Positions 43,440 to 54,991 of a stretch of DNA of 64,000 bases are shown piece by piece. The stretch is from Lumbricus rubellus (taxonomy: Eukaryota; Annelida; Clitellata; Crassiclitellata; Lumbricidae). How positions within the stretch are numbered: the stretch's first letter is position 1; each line of letters opens with the position of its first letter. The translations under genes were made by a program, and so were the position numbers. Where the stretch lies: contig OX243822.1 of NCBI GenBank assembly GCA_945859605.1, forward strand, positions 15,659,662 to 15,723,661, given 5' to 3'. The notes under the pieces were generated by a model, which had not been told where the DNA came from, ran no database searches, and saw only the letters and a list, made by a program, of their open reading frames with translations.

Positions 43440-43628
43440 ACGTCGCCCTTCTCCTTTATCCATGCTTGAAACTGGCTCTGCCAAAGTGCAACCAGTGGCG
43501 GAGTTCACGAAAGGCTGATTAGGCCTACTGTTTAACGGCACAGCCATATCAAAGATGATTAGGGTGGCGCCCTTCTCCTTTATCCATGCTTGGGACTGGC
43601 ACTGGCAGAGTGCAACCAGTGGCGGAAA
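43440..43628. repeat. Direct repeat, about 62 bp, two copies
   Basis: 'cgcccttctcctttatccat' begins both copies (about 43,445 and 43,568) and 'gtgcaaccagtggcggag/a' ends both. Confidence 0.7.
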
Positions 43629-43662
43629 GGCCTAACATGCCGTATTTACACGCGCGTGGCAT

Positions 43663-43985
43663 CAAGGCCGTAGCCAGGATTTGATTTGGGAAGGGGGGGT
43701 GTTTCTTCGGGGAGAATTTCTGATGACCTTCTTTTTAGTCGTCAATAGGCTATTTCTGACGACCTATTTTTTAGTCTCGGAAACGGCTTTCTTACCGTTT
43801 TTCGCCTGATTTCATGTTTTTTCATTATGTGCTAGTGAATGCAGTCGATTATTTTTTACATTTTTAATTTAAAAAATTTGGGGGGGGGGTGTTTTCTTGG
43901 TTTTATTTTATGGTTTTTACATCATGTGCATTTTCCATTTCGGGGGGTGTTCAAACACCTAAAACACCCCCTAGCTACGGCCTTG
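43663..43985. mobile_element. hAT-type MITE, CAAGGCCGTAGC ends
   Basis: Ends CAAGGCCGTAGCCAGG and CCTAGCTACGGCCTTG with exact 8-bp TSD cgtggcat (43,655-43,662 and 43,986-43,993). The interior contains a G9 run. Related copy at 57,980-58,287. Confidence 0.88.
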
Positions 43986-44067
43986 CGTGGCATGCTCATT
44001 TCTCACCGATTTCCTTATTGTTATGCAGTGTATAAATTTGGCAGTTCAACCAAAACTAGTTGCACTG

Positions 44068-45124
44068 CTAGACTGGCAAATCTCGCAGACGTCGACTTTC
44101 TGCAGGGGAGCGGTCGGCCGTCACCGACGCAAGACGACGGCGACGGCGCGGAGCCCTTGAGTTTCTCTCAACCTCTTCCAATGCAGCATGTGCATCCGCG
44201 GCCTCCTCATCCGGCGCACCTTCATCCATCACCATGTCCTCATGCTCACTCTGGTCAACCCTATCACTTCCAAAGGCATGACCAACGCCACGTAAGAATT
44301 CGGCAATATCTTTGCGACCGCACTGAAGATCGCTCATTAGTGTTGTGAGGCGGCGAGTATGCTCGTCCATACTGCGCCACCGACGTTGACGGCGGAACCC
44401 ATTCTTGACGCGAAGCTTGTGCAAGCAGCTGTAAAAGGATGGATGGTCCATGACGATGACCGTCTTCAGACGGCGTTGCCGCGCTTCCACGTGGTTGCTC
44501 GTTGTAGACATGTTGTTGGCGAATCTATGCGCCACGTTCCACATCGGCGGCGGGAACATAGGAGACCTGTGCACATTTCCATTGGCTGTTGTGTTGCGAA
44601 GGAGTGGACCGTTGACATACGTTTTGTCAAAATAATCGACCAGTGGTTGACCTATGTCCGGCATCGTAGTGCGAATATGTTCCAGTGCTGCGGGGACATC
44701 AGCTGTCGGCAAGTAAGCCATGCAATACAGCATGCGTGCACGAAGAGCGAACTCCGGATCGGAACGGTATGTGATTTTCAGACCTAGTTCGTTCACCTTT
44801 CTTATCACAGACTGCCCCAGATGAAAATGACAACCTGTCACGACTACGTTCGGGAAGACCGCTTTGAACGCATTAATGGTTGCTATTTCAAAGTCAGTAG
44901 CGACGTTGCGGGGGTCCAGATCTAACCGATGGAGCGTCGAGGCTCTCTCGACGATGAAGCTGAAGAGCGCCTGATACATGGCCTGAGTGCGCCGCGTCAT
45001 GAATGTGTCTATCAGAGGATAGGCCTACACAGAGCCGCGATAAAGACCGTTAATTGAGAAAAGTTCAACGAACTGTCGTGGGGCTGTCGAAAATGTGCCG
45101 TCGGCAAGCCATAACTCCGGACGT
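44068..45124 (-). pseudogene. MULE transposase domain (DDE) exon with one stop
   Basis: On the minus strand, after cttacag the frame reads LWLADGTFSTAPRQFVELF, a TAG at 45,025-45,027, then PLIDTFMTRRTQAMYQALF and NVATDFEIATINAFKAVF. GCHFHLGQS and NNMSTTSNHVEARQRRLK follow. This is the MULE catalytic domain: Asp of ADGTF, Asp of DFE, the GCxFHxxQ motif and Glu of NHVEA. The C-terminus is Arg- and acid-rich, ending RLRDLPV. The TAG sits where VxxPLVYxLM is expected, so one nonsense mutation separates the first Asp from the rest. It continues the FLYWCH exon at 46,030-46,633. Confidence 0.85.
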
Positions 45125-45184
45125 CTGTAAGACAAGTTAATATTGTAGTTTTCTCATTATATATATATATATATATATATAAGA

Positions 45185-45836
45185 GGTTTCGACTGGAGGC
45201 GGATGGACAGCAACTTGTACAGGCGGATAGCTTCGTTTATTTGGGGGGAAACATCAGCACACAGGGAGGATCAGAGAAAGACGTGAAAAGAAGAATTGGA
45301 TAGCGCGAGGAATATGGCAGGCACTGGGGAAAATATGGAACGCAAAGGAAATAAGCAGAGACACAAAAATCAAGTTGTACGAAACGCTGGTGTTAAGTGC
45401 ATTACTCTACAATTCCGAGACCTGGACACTAAAGGAGACCGAGAAGCAGCGATTACGGGTGTTCGAGATGGCCTGTCTACGAAAGATAGAGGGAGTTACA
45501 AGGAGAGATAGAATACGGAACGAGATTATATACGAAAGATTAAACATTCGGAATGAAGTAGTGAGCAGAATTCAGAACAGACGGCTGCGCTACTTTGGGC
45601 ACATGGTCAGGATGGAGAACACCAGATATCCAAAGATAGCCTTCAATGGAGAGGTACAGGGAAGGAGAAGAAGAGGAAGACCGAAGAAACGATGGAGGGA
45701 CTTGATCAAGGAGGACTGTCAGGAGATGGAGCTGTCGATGCAGGAGGCTGTGCATCAGGCGGAGAGCAGAGGGAGATGGAGAGCTTCCATAAATGAGCGG
45801 CTTCTGCGTGCTGGGGCATCGCCAAGGCCATAAGTC
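45185..45836 (+). mobile_element. LINE 3' end (RT C-terminal region)
   Basis: The frame runs from DSFVYLGGNIS, through a one-base shift near 45,300, to SALLYNSETWTLKETEKQRL, then RRLRYFGHMVRM and GRRRRGRPKKRWRDLI. It ends SINERLLRAG and a TAA. This is the well-known tail of non-LTR retrotransposon RT proteins. It lies in the intron of the MULE gene, opposite in strand. Confidence 0.88.
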
Positions 45837-46029
45837 GAAGTAAGTCGATATATATAATTTATTACTACAAATATGGCAGATATAGCCCAGACAGTGCTAC
45901 TTATGAATACAAATCATTTTAAAAGTTCTTTGTTCCCACACTATCATTTAGGTAAGGTGGAACAACGCGCACATGCCATGCAGTTAATGAGATGAAATTA
46001 CACAGGTAAAAATAAATTTCACTTACGTT

Positions 46030-46633
46030 CAGAATCCGCAGATTTAAATCATACAGACATCGCAGAAAATTTTCTGCTGTTGTAAAGACGTAGACCTTGT
46101 CTTCTCCGACGTTCGTCTCGCCAAGATACCTGCAGTCTTGTCGATCAAGTGTTTTCGTTCAATCTCCTGTAATCTCAATGCAGGCGGTTTTTGGTTCTTT
46201 CGGTTTAATGCTCTTCGGTGGCGCTGAATCGCTTGTTTTAGCGATTGTTCACTGCTGAGATTTAGCGCGACGGCTGGGGTGACGAATTCGTTGAGGAGCG
46301 TTGCTGGCGCTGCCTCTGGACGCCGCGTGGACTCTTGAAGGAGGTTATGACGGACGATGAGTGCATCAACACGTCCCCGACTGACATCGTGACAGTGATC
46401 TGCTGACGGCCCCTTCAGAATCTTTCCATCTATGTCTGTGTTCGCGGTGATCGAACAACCTAAATCACGCCATCTCTCACACTTCCCATACAATACAGCG
46501 CTTCCACCAACGTTCTTTGGCGTGTATGTCTTAGTTAATTGAAACAAGTAATCACGTATACTGCCAGCAAACGTTTACCTTTCTGAGAATGCACAAAGAC
46601 TCCGATTTCCACACTCTCTACGTTAGCAGCCAT
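46030..46633 (-). pseudogene. FLYWCH zinc-finger N-terminal exon of the MULE gene, frameshifted
   Basis: ATG at 46,631-46,633 gives MAANVESVEIGVFVHSQKGK, then LLAVY, and then two extra bases shift the frame to DYLFQLTKTYTPKNVGG. It continues LYGKCERWRDLGCSITANT and SADHCHDVSRG: C...C...H.H of a FLYWCH finger, with the aromatic W replaced by Y-G-K. A further shift near 46,070 is needed to reach LRCLYDLNLRILN at the GTAAGT donor (46,030). FLYWCH + MULE fusions are transposon-derived DNA-binding proteins; this one is dead. Confidence 0.75.
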
Positions 46634-46693
46634 TTTATATCCTACATTCGTTAGACAATTAATCGTAAATGATTCTCAACTTCTCAAGGTAGG

Positions 46694-46880
46694 AAATGTT
46701 CAGGGCTTAACGACACTGTTTCATATCGAAGATGATTAGTGTCGGAGGCAGAGAACAACCTCACACTCCACGTTTATATTGCGACCGAGCCACCCGCTGT
46801 AAAGATCCCCGCCCGGGAATTGAACCCGGGCCGCCGGCGCGGCGAGCGGGCTACAACCCACTCGACCACGCAGGATCTTC
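46694..46880 (-). mobile_element. tRNA-derived SINE, family B, copy 1
   Basis: On the minus strand, A box TGGTCGAGTGGG and B box GGTTCAATTCC of a Ser/Leu-type tRNA head are followed by 'gcgggtggctcggtcgcaat' and the end 'gtcgttaagccctgaac'. Exact TSD tctcaaggtagg (46,682-46,693 and 46,881-46,892). Confidence 0.92.
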
Positions 46881-46892
46881 TCTCAAGGTAGG

Positions 46893-48060
46893 CCTATGTG
46901 CTGCTTTATATAATGACGGATTGCACAACGTGTACTAACTTTCAAGGCCAAGCAACCAATTAACCAATCACACGATCAATACGCTACTTCAAAGCAGCCG
47001 GTTCAAGGCATCCAGGCATCCATCTACAAAAGTGAGGTGGTGTCCACTGTTTCAATTCTCAATCAATGCCTTCTTATTTTCCGCCTTTTCAGTTTCTGCC
47101 TTTTCATTTTCTGCGGTCAGATTACCGGGGGTATTGTTTATTTAATGCAAGTAACTGCCGTTTGATTTTCTGCATTTTGATTTTTCTGCCATTTGATTTT
47201 CTGCCTTTTGATTTTCTGCCTTATGCAGCAGACCCGTGAAATATTGAGGCTGATTGTATTTAGAAAACTATGAAAGTAGGCCTACCAATGTTCTTCTAAT
47301 TTCATGCATGACATTTTTAAGGCTTTGGCAAAGAAATATGACTGTACCATTGTAGGCTACTTTGCTTCTCGTGCAAAAATATCTGCAGGCGCACATGCTT
47401 CTTATAGCACCCTTTGAACAATATCTCTCCGACTCGATGCAGTGCTCGTTAAAAGCTGGTGCCCTGAGCGTAAATTATATAAACACAAATGTTAGAAACG
47501 TGCCCATTATGAAGTTCGCGTGTATATTCAAAATAAGAAAACTGTATAAGCAAAATAGGCTAAAGCCAGAAAACCGCATAGTTCTTACTTGAAATCACGA
47601 AAGAGTGGCAAACCTAATAGGCCTATCTGTTTTATAGTCGACATCATGTCGAAGCGCACATTTCACGTAGGCGTACGAATACCTGATATCTTTCAAACCG
47701 CCGGTTTTTCGGGTAGACCTAGGTTTCTTCCTTCCTAACAAGTGCACATACAAATACGCTGGTTTACCGCAGCTGTGGAAGTTGGAATTTGGAACTTGTC
47801 TGTCCGCCAGATAGATTGTTGACGACACGGTTTAAACCATCGTAGCCTTGCAGCGTTCTTCTCTTCAGCCCGAAATGTATTCATCCGTTCTGACCAGCCA
47901 GTGCGCTGACGTGTGCATAGCCTACGCCTACGATAACACCATACGAAGCCCTACAATACTACATGCGTGCTAGCGGATATAAGAAACAGCTATTGTAGAC
48001 GCATTCAAGACTATGTACATTGTAGGCCTACTTATACCTGTATAATATAGGCCTATATTT
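46893..48060. other. No gene supported
   Basis: It includes a 'gattttctgccttt' short repeat (47,085-47,225), and otherwise only unconnected short frames. Confidence 0.4.
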
Positions 48061-48064
48061 GCGC

Positions 48065-48068
48065 GTGC

Positions 48069-48107
<39 letters not shown>

Positions 48108-48180
48108 TGTGCACAAACACACACGCACATGTACAAATTTGTACAATTTGTACATGTGCGTGTGTGTTTGTGCACACACA
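48065..48180. repeat. (GT)n tract running into a 35-bp perfect hairpin
   Basis: A (GT)n run at 48,073-48,104 leads to arms at 48,105-48,139 and 48,145-48,179. These are perfect reverse complements separated by 5 bases. The arms mix CA/GT repeats with 'gcacatgtacaaatt'. Confidence 0.92.
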
Positions 48181-49415
48181 TCTATGCATTTGTAGGTGTT
48201 CGAGTAGCCTATAGTAGGTATCCCATGCACGCATGTTTTCATGTATCCTCGTGTGTTTATGTTCTTGCATAGTAATTATCTTTTTCATGTTATTATTTTC
48301 TGTCGTTAGTCACAGACGTTAGTCATTCTAATGCAGCAATAATTCACACGGTGCGACGTCAGACCACGGTAGGGTGTGCTCGAATAACCCCCTATACCCT
48401 CGTCGCAGACGATTTACGATGGACCGTGGGGAGTCTGGTAACACGCAAAACAGGGAGCATAACGGAAGGAGACGGTGGGAGGGGTGGGAGGGCGGATAGG
48501 ACCCACTTAACACTAAACTAAACTGCATGAAGTCTGGAGGCAAGCTAAGTCCGAGACAATTGACACAAGGTCGTTGAAGGGTAGGCGTCAATGATGATGA
48601 TGATGGTGAATGGTGATGCTGAACAGAAATGAGGAGGAGGACGACGACGACTATGACAGTAAAATGGGTAGTGGCGATGAGGGGAGGAGGAGGGAGGGAG
48701 GGAGGGAGGGTGGGAGGGATGTAGGGGAGAAGATGATGATAATGATGACTACGACAATGACGATGATGACGATGCTGGTAGAGGTAGAGAGGATGCACTG
48801 GAGGATACAGACGATAAACAAATCACGACGCTGGATGATTGCTCTGTTTATCTGTGTTTCACTTTTACGATAGTTATATCTAATTTTTTATATATCTGGT
48901 TTGATTTTTTTAGCGCCATGCGGTTTGACCTTCTAAAAGACCGTTGAGCTCAAGATAAAAATGAGTTGAGTTCCAACTTCTATTCATCTATACCGAAGGT
49001 GAATCCCCCTCCTAGTGAGAGACTGACTGCAGATGCAAAGGCCGAATGTACATTTCATACAATTAATGTATACGGCCTACATTACATACATTACATTACA
49101 TACAATTAATGTACATTGCATACATTTCATTATATTACATGTACATTAGTTTCGGTCATTTTCACCATCACCTTATAATCAGTGACAGCACACCCACACT
49201 TAAGAAAATGATGTTTACAGTTTCCTGGATATTAATGTCGTCATCAGCCGACTCAAATTTATTGCTATACAATACGTTTTATCTGACCCACATAGCCGTA
49301 AATCATGCGTTACAATGCGTTACGTTACACCGTTTTCATTAAGGCATGGAACACAGATGCTGCTGGGTCGGTGGCGGCTCAGCTGCTACCCCCACCCGAC
49401 ACTAATTAATCTGTC
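48181..49415. other. No gene supported; GAT/GAG-rich stretch
   Basis: 48,590-48,790 is rich in gatgat and ggaggg units. 49,060-49,140 holds 'tacattacatac' repeats. The open frames are compositional. Confidence 0.45.
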
Positions 49416-49416
49416 G

Positions 49417-49500
<84 letters not shown>

Positions 49501-49517
49501 AATTCATCATCATCATC

Positions 49518-49557
<40 letters not shown>

Positions 49558-49574
49558 AATTCATCATCATCATC

Positions 49575-49614
<40 letters not shown>

Positions 49615-49616
49615 AA

Positions 49617-49689
<73 letters not shown>

Positions 49690-49691
49690 AA

Positions 49692-49723
<32 letters not shown>
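49416..49723. repeat. (TCA)n with higher-order interruptions
   Basis: Long (TCA)n blocks contain single TCT variants and four insertions of AAAAAATTCATC at about 60-bp spacing, giving a two-level repeat. The poly-Ser, poly-Asp and poly-Met frames are artefacts. Confidence 0.97.
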
Positions 49724-50200
49724 AGCCATGCAACAAGAGGCATAATCGTATTCATCTCAGCTGATGAGTTTTGGCTCACGATTCTCTACTGATGTTTTCA
49801 ATTACCGATAAAATAATATCGCCATCGCGTTTCCACACGTTGTTTCGAGTTTTGCTTCTGCTGTGCTTCGTGTTCTTCCCGCAAAAGACGAAGGAAGAGG
49901 AAGATGCTTCTGATGAGAAACATGTCGGCGTTGAGTGAGGGCTGGGCAGAGAAGCGAAAGAACTTATAATGAAGAAACCACTGCTGAAGATTTATAGAGA
50001 CAGCCATGTAGCCTATAACAAGGCAGATGCATATGGATGCAACAAAGTTTCAGGTATACATACAATGTCATACATGCATGCTGTTGAACTTATTTCCTGC
50101 TAAAAACTCATCTCTGACGTGTGAGAGTTTTGTAATTACTTTCTCTGTAATTACAATCGGGAAATGACGCAGCGTCGCTTAAAGAAAACGCTAAATACAA
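49724..50200. other. No gene seen
   Basis: Short frames only, none with family resemblance. Confidence 0.4.
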
Positions 50201-50201
50201 T

Positions 50202-50438
50202 ATGAACAGCGGCTATTTGGGCCATAATATCCCTTTATCTCTGGAGAAGGAGATGATGCTGGCGTGTGGAGAGGGTACGAGGAGAAGAGGACGACCGAGG
50301 ACCAGATGGGTTGAAGATATACACAGGACGACAGGAATGAATCTTGAACAACTGAGGGATGCAACGCAAAACAGAACGGAGTGGAGAAGGCTGGTCATGA
50401 CAGTCGCTAGAGTTCCTCGAACTGACGGCACAAGGTGA
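50202..50438 (+). mobile_element. LINE 3' end fragment
   Basis: The frame reads SGYLGHNIPLSLEKEMMLA, then GTRRRGRPRTRWVEDIHRTT, NRTEWRRLVMTVARV and ends DGTR. This is the same class of RT C-terminal tail as at 45,185 but a different family. 5' truncated. Confidence 0.82.
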
Positions 50439-50699
50439 CAAGGTGATCCCTTTATATGATGTTAGATGTCATTCAGAACAGAGAGTTTATCAGTTAGTCA
50501 AATACCGCACATACCTCAAGAGACTTGTAGGCCTACAAGATTCACCAGTGGAACAAATTAACGGATATCAATTCAACACGCTGAGAGAATGAAAATTCCT
50601 TTTAAATGGAATATCTAAAATAACTAAATATTAATAAGCATAACAACAGCAAACAACTAGAATATTATTACTTTTGTTGAGATTTTTGCATTGTGCGCT

Positions 50700-51130
50700 T
50701 GCCTGTGTCTTTCTGGCATACGCCCAGCATAGCCTACGCCTGCTAACCCAGCATACGCTCAGCATACGTGTGTCTGGCCTAGCATACGCCCAGCATACGT
50801 GTGTCTGGCCTAGCATACGACCAGCATACGCCTGCTAGTCCAGCATACGCTCAGCATATATACGTGTGTCTAGCCTAGCATAGTAGCATACGCTCAGCAT
50901 ACGTGTGTCTGGCCTAGCATACACCCAGCATACGTGTGTCTGGCCTAGCATACGACCAGCAGATGCCTGCTAACCCAGCATACGCTCAGCATACGTGTGT
51001 CTGGCCTAGCATACGTCTAACTGGCCTAGCATACGTCTACCTGGCCTAGCATACGTCTACCTCAAGGTTTTTTCAATACATCTTGCGTCTACCTGGCCTA
51101 GCATACGCTCTACCTGGACTAGCATACGCA
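50700..51130. repeat. 'AGCATACG' minisatellite
   Basis: Irregular tandem units built from 'cagcatacgctcagcatacg' and 'tgtgtctggcctagcatacg', later shortening to 'cctggcctagcatacgtcta'. A strong mixed 8-20-bp periodicity. Confidence 0.9.
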
Positions 51131-51166
51131 GAGTATATAAGAAGGCTTGCCTCACTGCTCAGGAGC

Positions 51167-51357
51167 GAAGATCCTGCGTGGTCGAGTGGGTTGTAGCCCG
51201 CTCGCCGCGCCGGCGGCCCGGATTCAATTCCCGGTCGGATCTTTACTGCGGGTGGCTCGGTCGCAATATAAACGTGGAGTGTGAGGTAGTTCTCTGCCTC
51301 CGACACTAATCATCTTCGATATGAAACAGTGTCGTTAAGCCCTGAACTCTTCGTCTT
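51167..51357 (+). mobile_element. SINE family B, copy 2
   Basis: Same head and tail as 46,694-46,880. Exact TSD actgctcaggagc (51,154-51,166 and 51,358-51,370). Confidence 0.92.
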
Positions 51358-51370
51358 ACTGCTCAGGAGC

Positions 51371-53300
51371 TCTCCCCCGGAGCGCCGTAGGTGTGGTAGA
51401 CTCATATACCAACCGGTGGTGTAATTGTCCGATGCGTACGCCTTGACGCGGCGGGGGGAGCTACAGCCGGCCACGCGCTCTTCGAAGGCCCCGGAGGGCG
51501 AAAGTCGGTGACCAAGTACGCAAGGGCCGAGACCGACGGAAGGAAGGCGGAAACGAACGCGACTGATTACCGCCAAGTGGAAGCCGACCAACCGTCGCAG
51601 AAACAACGGAGAAATCAACAACAACCGGGAGAAACTCGTCAACCGGACAACGGAAGGCGCGGCCGTTGAAAGTAGTGCCGAACGTATCTCGAGAAGCAAC
51701 AACTCCAACAACAACTGAAAGAACAACATCAACGGAAAGGAATGTCGAGCAACGGTGGGCGGAAGACGAACACGGACGCGTTTACCCTCCGCTGAAGTGA
51801 ACGTCGACCAACCACCGTAACTTGAGAAGAAAACAACTTCCAACAGCAACAAAAAAGGAACTGTCGAGCAACAGAACACAGCGACGACGAAACGCAGAAA
51901 CAACACATCTACAACGAAGAACAACGTGAATATAGCAAACCAACAACAACCGGTTCTTCGCTCCTGGCTTGCGGGAGACGAGAGCCGAACATGAAGACAG
52001 AAAACGGAGGAAACTGAAAGAAAGCGAGCGGAAGACGAATCGGGAAGCTCGTCCAAATAGAAACCAACAGCAGACGGAGGAGACGCGACCGGTCAACTGT
52101 AGGCTACAACGGAACGAGGCGCTGTTGAACAGGGAAATCGGTCAACTCCCGCTCCAGAACTGCCAAGACTGAGCAACGAGTAACGCCCATGACCTGATCG
52201 GCTGGTGAAATCCAACTAAAACGCAGCAACGTCGAAGGCGAAAGGACAACAGAAACAACGAAGGAAAATGAACAGACGAAAGACAAGGAAAATGGAAAAC
52301 TGAAGAAAAGAAAACAATAAAAAGAAAAAAACAAAGGGAAAAAATATTATAGGCCTATATACACGTATATATATAAAGGAATCTGAAAAGAGCGAAACCA
52401 GAAAACTTCGAAAACTATAGGCCTACAACAAAAAGGACAATGATTTTAAATAAATAATAACCGGCAACACAGTTAAACATAAAAGAAAACATCGAGAACT
52501 ACGTCAGCACAAAGAACAACTGGAAGGCAGAAAACAAAACAACAGAGCAAAAGAAAACGAAGCAGAAACCCATACGAAATCAAGAAATATTTGGAAGACG
52601 GTAAAGACCTATGTTGTCATACACCGTCGTAAAACAAACATCATCATTGCTCGGGAGCTGACTATTGAGACGGCCTCAAAGCTGACAAGATGGTCTGTCT
52701 TGACGCGTGGTAAACACGTGTTGAGTGTTCCAGAACTATAGTGGAAGGAGTAAGTTCTGAAACTCGGCTGAGCGTTGGAGGACAATTGGCCTGGAGGTTC
52801 GGTATCCGACTACAGAAGCTGTCGTTCCTGCACTGGCGTTCTGCACCTGCCTGGCGCTACGGAAGTCACTGGGACCTGCGACGACAGTTCTACTCCTGGT
52901 GCTACAGAAGCCTTGCTGCGTGGACGTTCTACTCTGGCACGGTGATGACGGTTCGACTCCTGGCGCTGTGGAAGCTGCTACACCGTACCGACGTTCTACT
53001 CCTGGCACTGCAGAAGAAGCCTTGCTACATGCGTAGACATTCTGACTCTGACGCTACAGAAATCGTTGCAAACTGTATATCGACTTTCCAAAACTGAAGC
53101 GCTACATAAATTGCCGTGTGAACCGGACTGCAATCTGCACTGCCATTGCTGTTTTCCTAATAAATGAGTTTAAGCCTTGTCTGCTAGTCTTCAGCACACC
53201 ACTGAAGCCTTACTGCGCGGACTTATCGAGGGTACCCTGACGACCGGGGCTGGTATTGGTCAACCTGGGTGTTTCGCCCAGCCCTTGGTTTTCTACACTT
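51371..53300 (+). other. Purine/CAACAA-rich unidentified element or transcript
   Basis: A long plus-strand stretch is rich in aac, gaa and cga with frequent 'caacaacaac'. It is followed by irregular tandem units 'ttctactcctggcgctacag' (52,815-53,030) and an AATAAA at 53,158-53,163. No plus-strand frame is long. The 248-codon minus-strand frame (51,310-52,056) mirrors composition. It could be a decayed retroelement or a non-coding transcript; I cannot name it. Confidence 0.35.
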
Positions 53301-54150
53301 CAATTGATTGATGTGGATGTCGCTCTGATTGACTTAATCTGAATTGTTCCGAAACTAGCCTACCTAATAATATTATTCTTAAAGCTTAGGCAAAATTTTC
53401 ATAGGTCATGTTTCTTGCATGATCCGCGCTTTCTGCATTGCCACTCTGCTGAGAGAGCCTTCGAGACAGGCGCTTAATTGTTAAGTGATGGTTGGCATCT
53501 TGTCATAAAATAAAATCGAACTGAATGCACTTACACAGAGCAAAAGAAAGTGAATTCGTTGTTCATTTTGTCTGTTGTCAACGGAACTGAAATCAATGCG
53601 TTCACTGCAGCACACGCACTCTTTTCACGGCACTCATCATCAACGAAGGACATGATAACTATTCAGAAGCAAATCGTAACTAAGAAAGATCTCGGTTCTG
53701 AAAGGGTTTCCGCATAACCGAAACGAAAATCAAAGAGTTTCGAGGAAGTCTAGCGGCTGAACCTGCGTCGCACCTGCCATATAATTATAAAGACATATAA
53801 ATATCTATATAGGCCTATGTTATACATGTACATCTATTGGCTGTAGGGCATATAATATATGCCCTATATTAATGCCCTATATACAGCCAATTTGCAGATT
53901 TCTTTTGGAGTCGGTCGCTGTTGCAAACATAATTCGCCGAGTTTTTGCTCCACTTACTCTCTCCGTCGTCCTGAGACGTAAAATAAGGCAACGAAGGAAT
54001 TCTTTAATTAAGTCCACAATTCCTCCGACGTCTCCCTTACTACAACAGCGTTGGGCCTTGGTCATTCAGCACGCCAGACTCTGGCACATCATCCATACAG
54101 ACGCTACGCAATGAGCCTATAATTATATACGATAACAGAACACAACGACA
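53301..54150. other. No gene supported
   Basis: Overlapping frames near 53,872-54,114 on both strands show no recognised family. A nearby inverted 'gcatataatatatgc' lies at about 53,847. Confidence 0.4.
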
Positions 54151-54152
54151 AC

Positions 54153-54356
54153 GAGAAGATCCTGCGTGGCCGAGTGGGTTGTAGCCTGCTCGCCACGCTG
54201 GCGGCCCGGGTTCGATTCCCGGTCAGAGATTAATTTCTCGGATCTTTACTGCGGGTGGCTCGGTCGCAATATAAACGTGCAGTGAGAGGTTGAACTCTGC
54301 CTCCGACTGTAAAGGCCCTTTGGTCATATCACACAGTCGTTAAACTACTTTCCAGG
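54153..54356 (+). mobile_element. SINE family B, copy 3
   Basis: Head with A box TGGCCGAGTGGG and B box GGTTCGATTCC. It carries a small insertion ('agattaatttctc') between head and body. TSD acaacgacaac (54,142-54,152 and 54,357-54,367). Confidence 0.92.
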
Positions 54357-54369
54357 ACAACGACAACAA

Positions 54370-54985
54370 CAGACCAGCGAACGGTGAAGAAGACCTCATC
54401 ATAAGAGACGACCGCCGGATAACTGCTTTCCAGATGATGATGTCTGCGGCGTCGGCTTTGACCCTTGACCCGACCGAAGAATGGCAGCAGGTTCCGATGG
54501 CGCCGTCGCCGTCCATGTTAACAGCTCATTGATTAATTCACTGGACAACACACAATTTGCCTTCTAAATGAAAATAGTAAATCTTTACTAATTTTGAGGT
54601 GCTGAACACGAAAATGACAATGAAATTTGTCGATTGGTTCTAGTTTAGGAGAAACAGAGATGGTTACGTACAAATGTCTCAGTACGCAATACGCGTTGAG
54701 TAGGCCTACCTAATTTATGTGAGCAACCATTATTTTTCTCACCACTGCATTTCAAACAACATGATTGAAACACAATAATGTATCGTATTGCAATATTAGC
54801 CTGGCATGCACCCCTTACCCGTGTGCAAGAAATTTTCCAAAGTAGTCGAAAGACGAGAAAATGGCCGATTCTCTTTTGCTGTTCCAAGCAATCACGCAAA
54901 TAACTGCTTCGGTACTTATGCATGGCTCCACCTGTTTCTGAAGACTGAAGGCATGACAAGGAGAGAGAGGTGTTTAATAGTGTAG
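54370..54985. other. No gene supported
   Basis: A 119-codon minus-strand frame (54,645-55,004) has no recognised features. Confidence 0.4.
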
Positions 54986-54991
54986 CCAAAT

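Noticed and set aside
44359..44787. 142-codon plus-strand ORF
   Set aside because: It is antisense to the MULE transposase domain, whose frame has clear family motifs.
46790..46878. tRNA-like gene with good A and B boxes (also at 51,172 and 54,158)
   Set aside because: Each is the head of a SINE: the same non-tRNA body and tail follow and target duplications bracket the whole unit.
49315..49736. Poly-Ser, poly-Asp and poly-Met ORFs
   Set aside because: They are three registers of a (TCA)n microsatellite.
50700..51130. CRISPR-like alternation of short repeats
   Set aside because: Units vary in length and sequence, there are no unique spacers of constant size, and the context is eukaryotic.
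51310..52056. 248-codon minus-strand ORF
   Set aside because: Ser/Leu/Phe-rich translation of a CAACAA/purine-rich block, overlapping a SINE; no domain seen.
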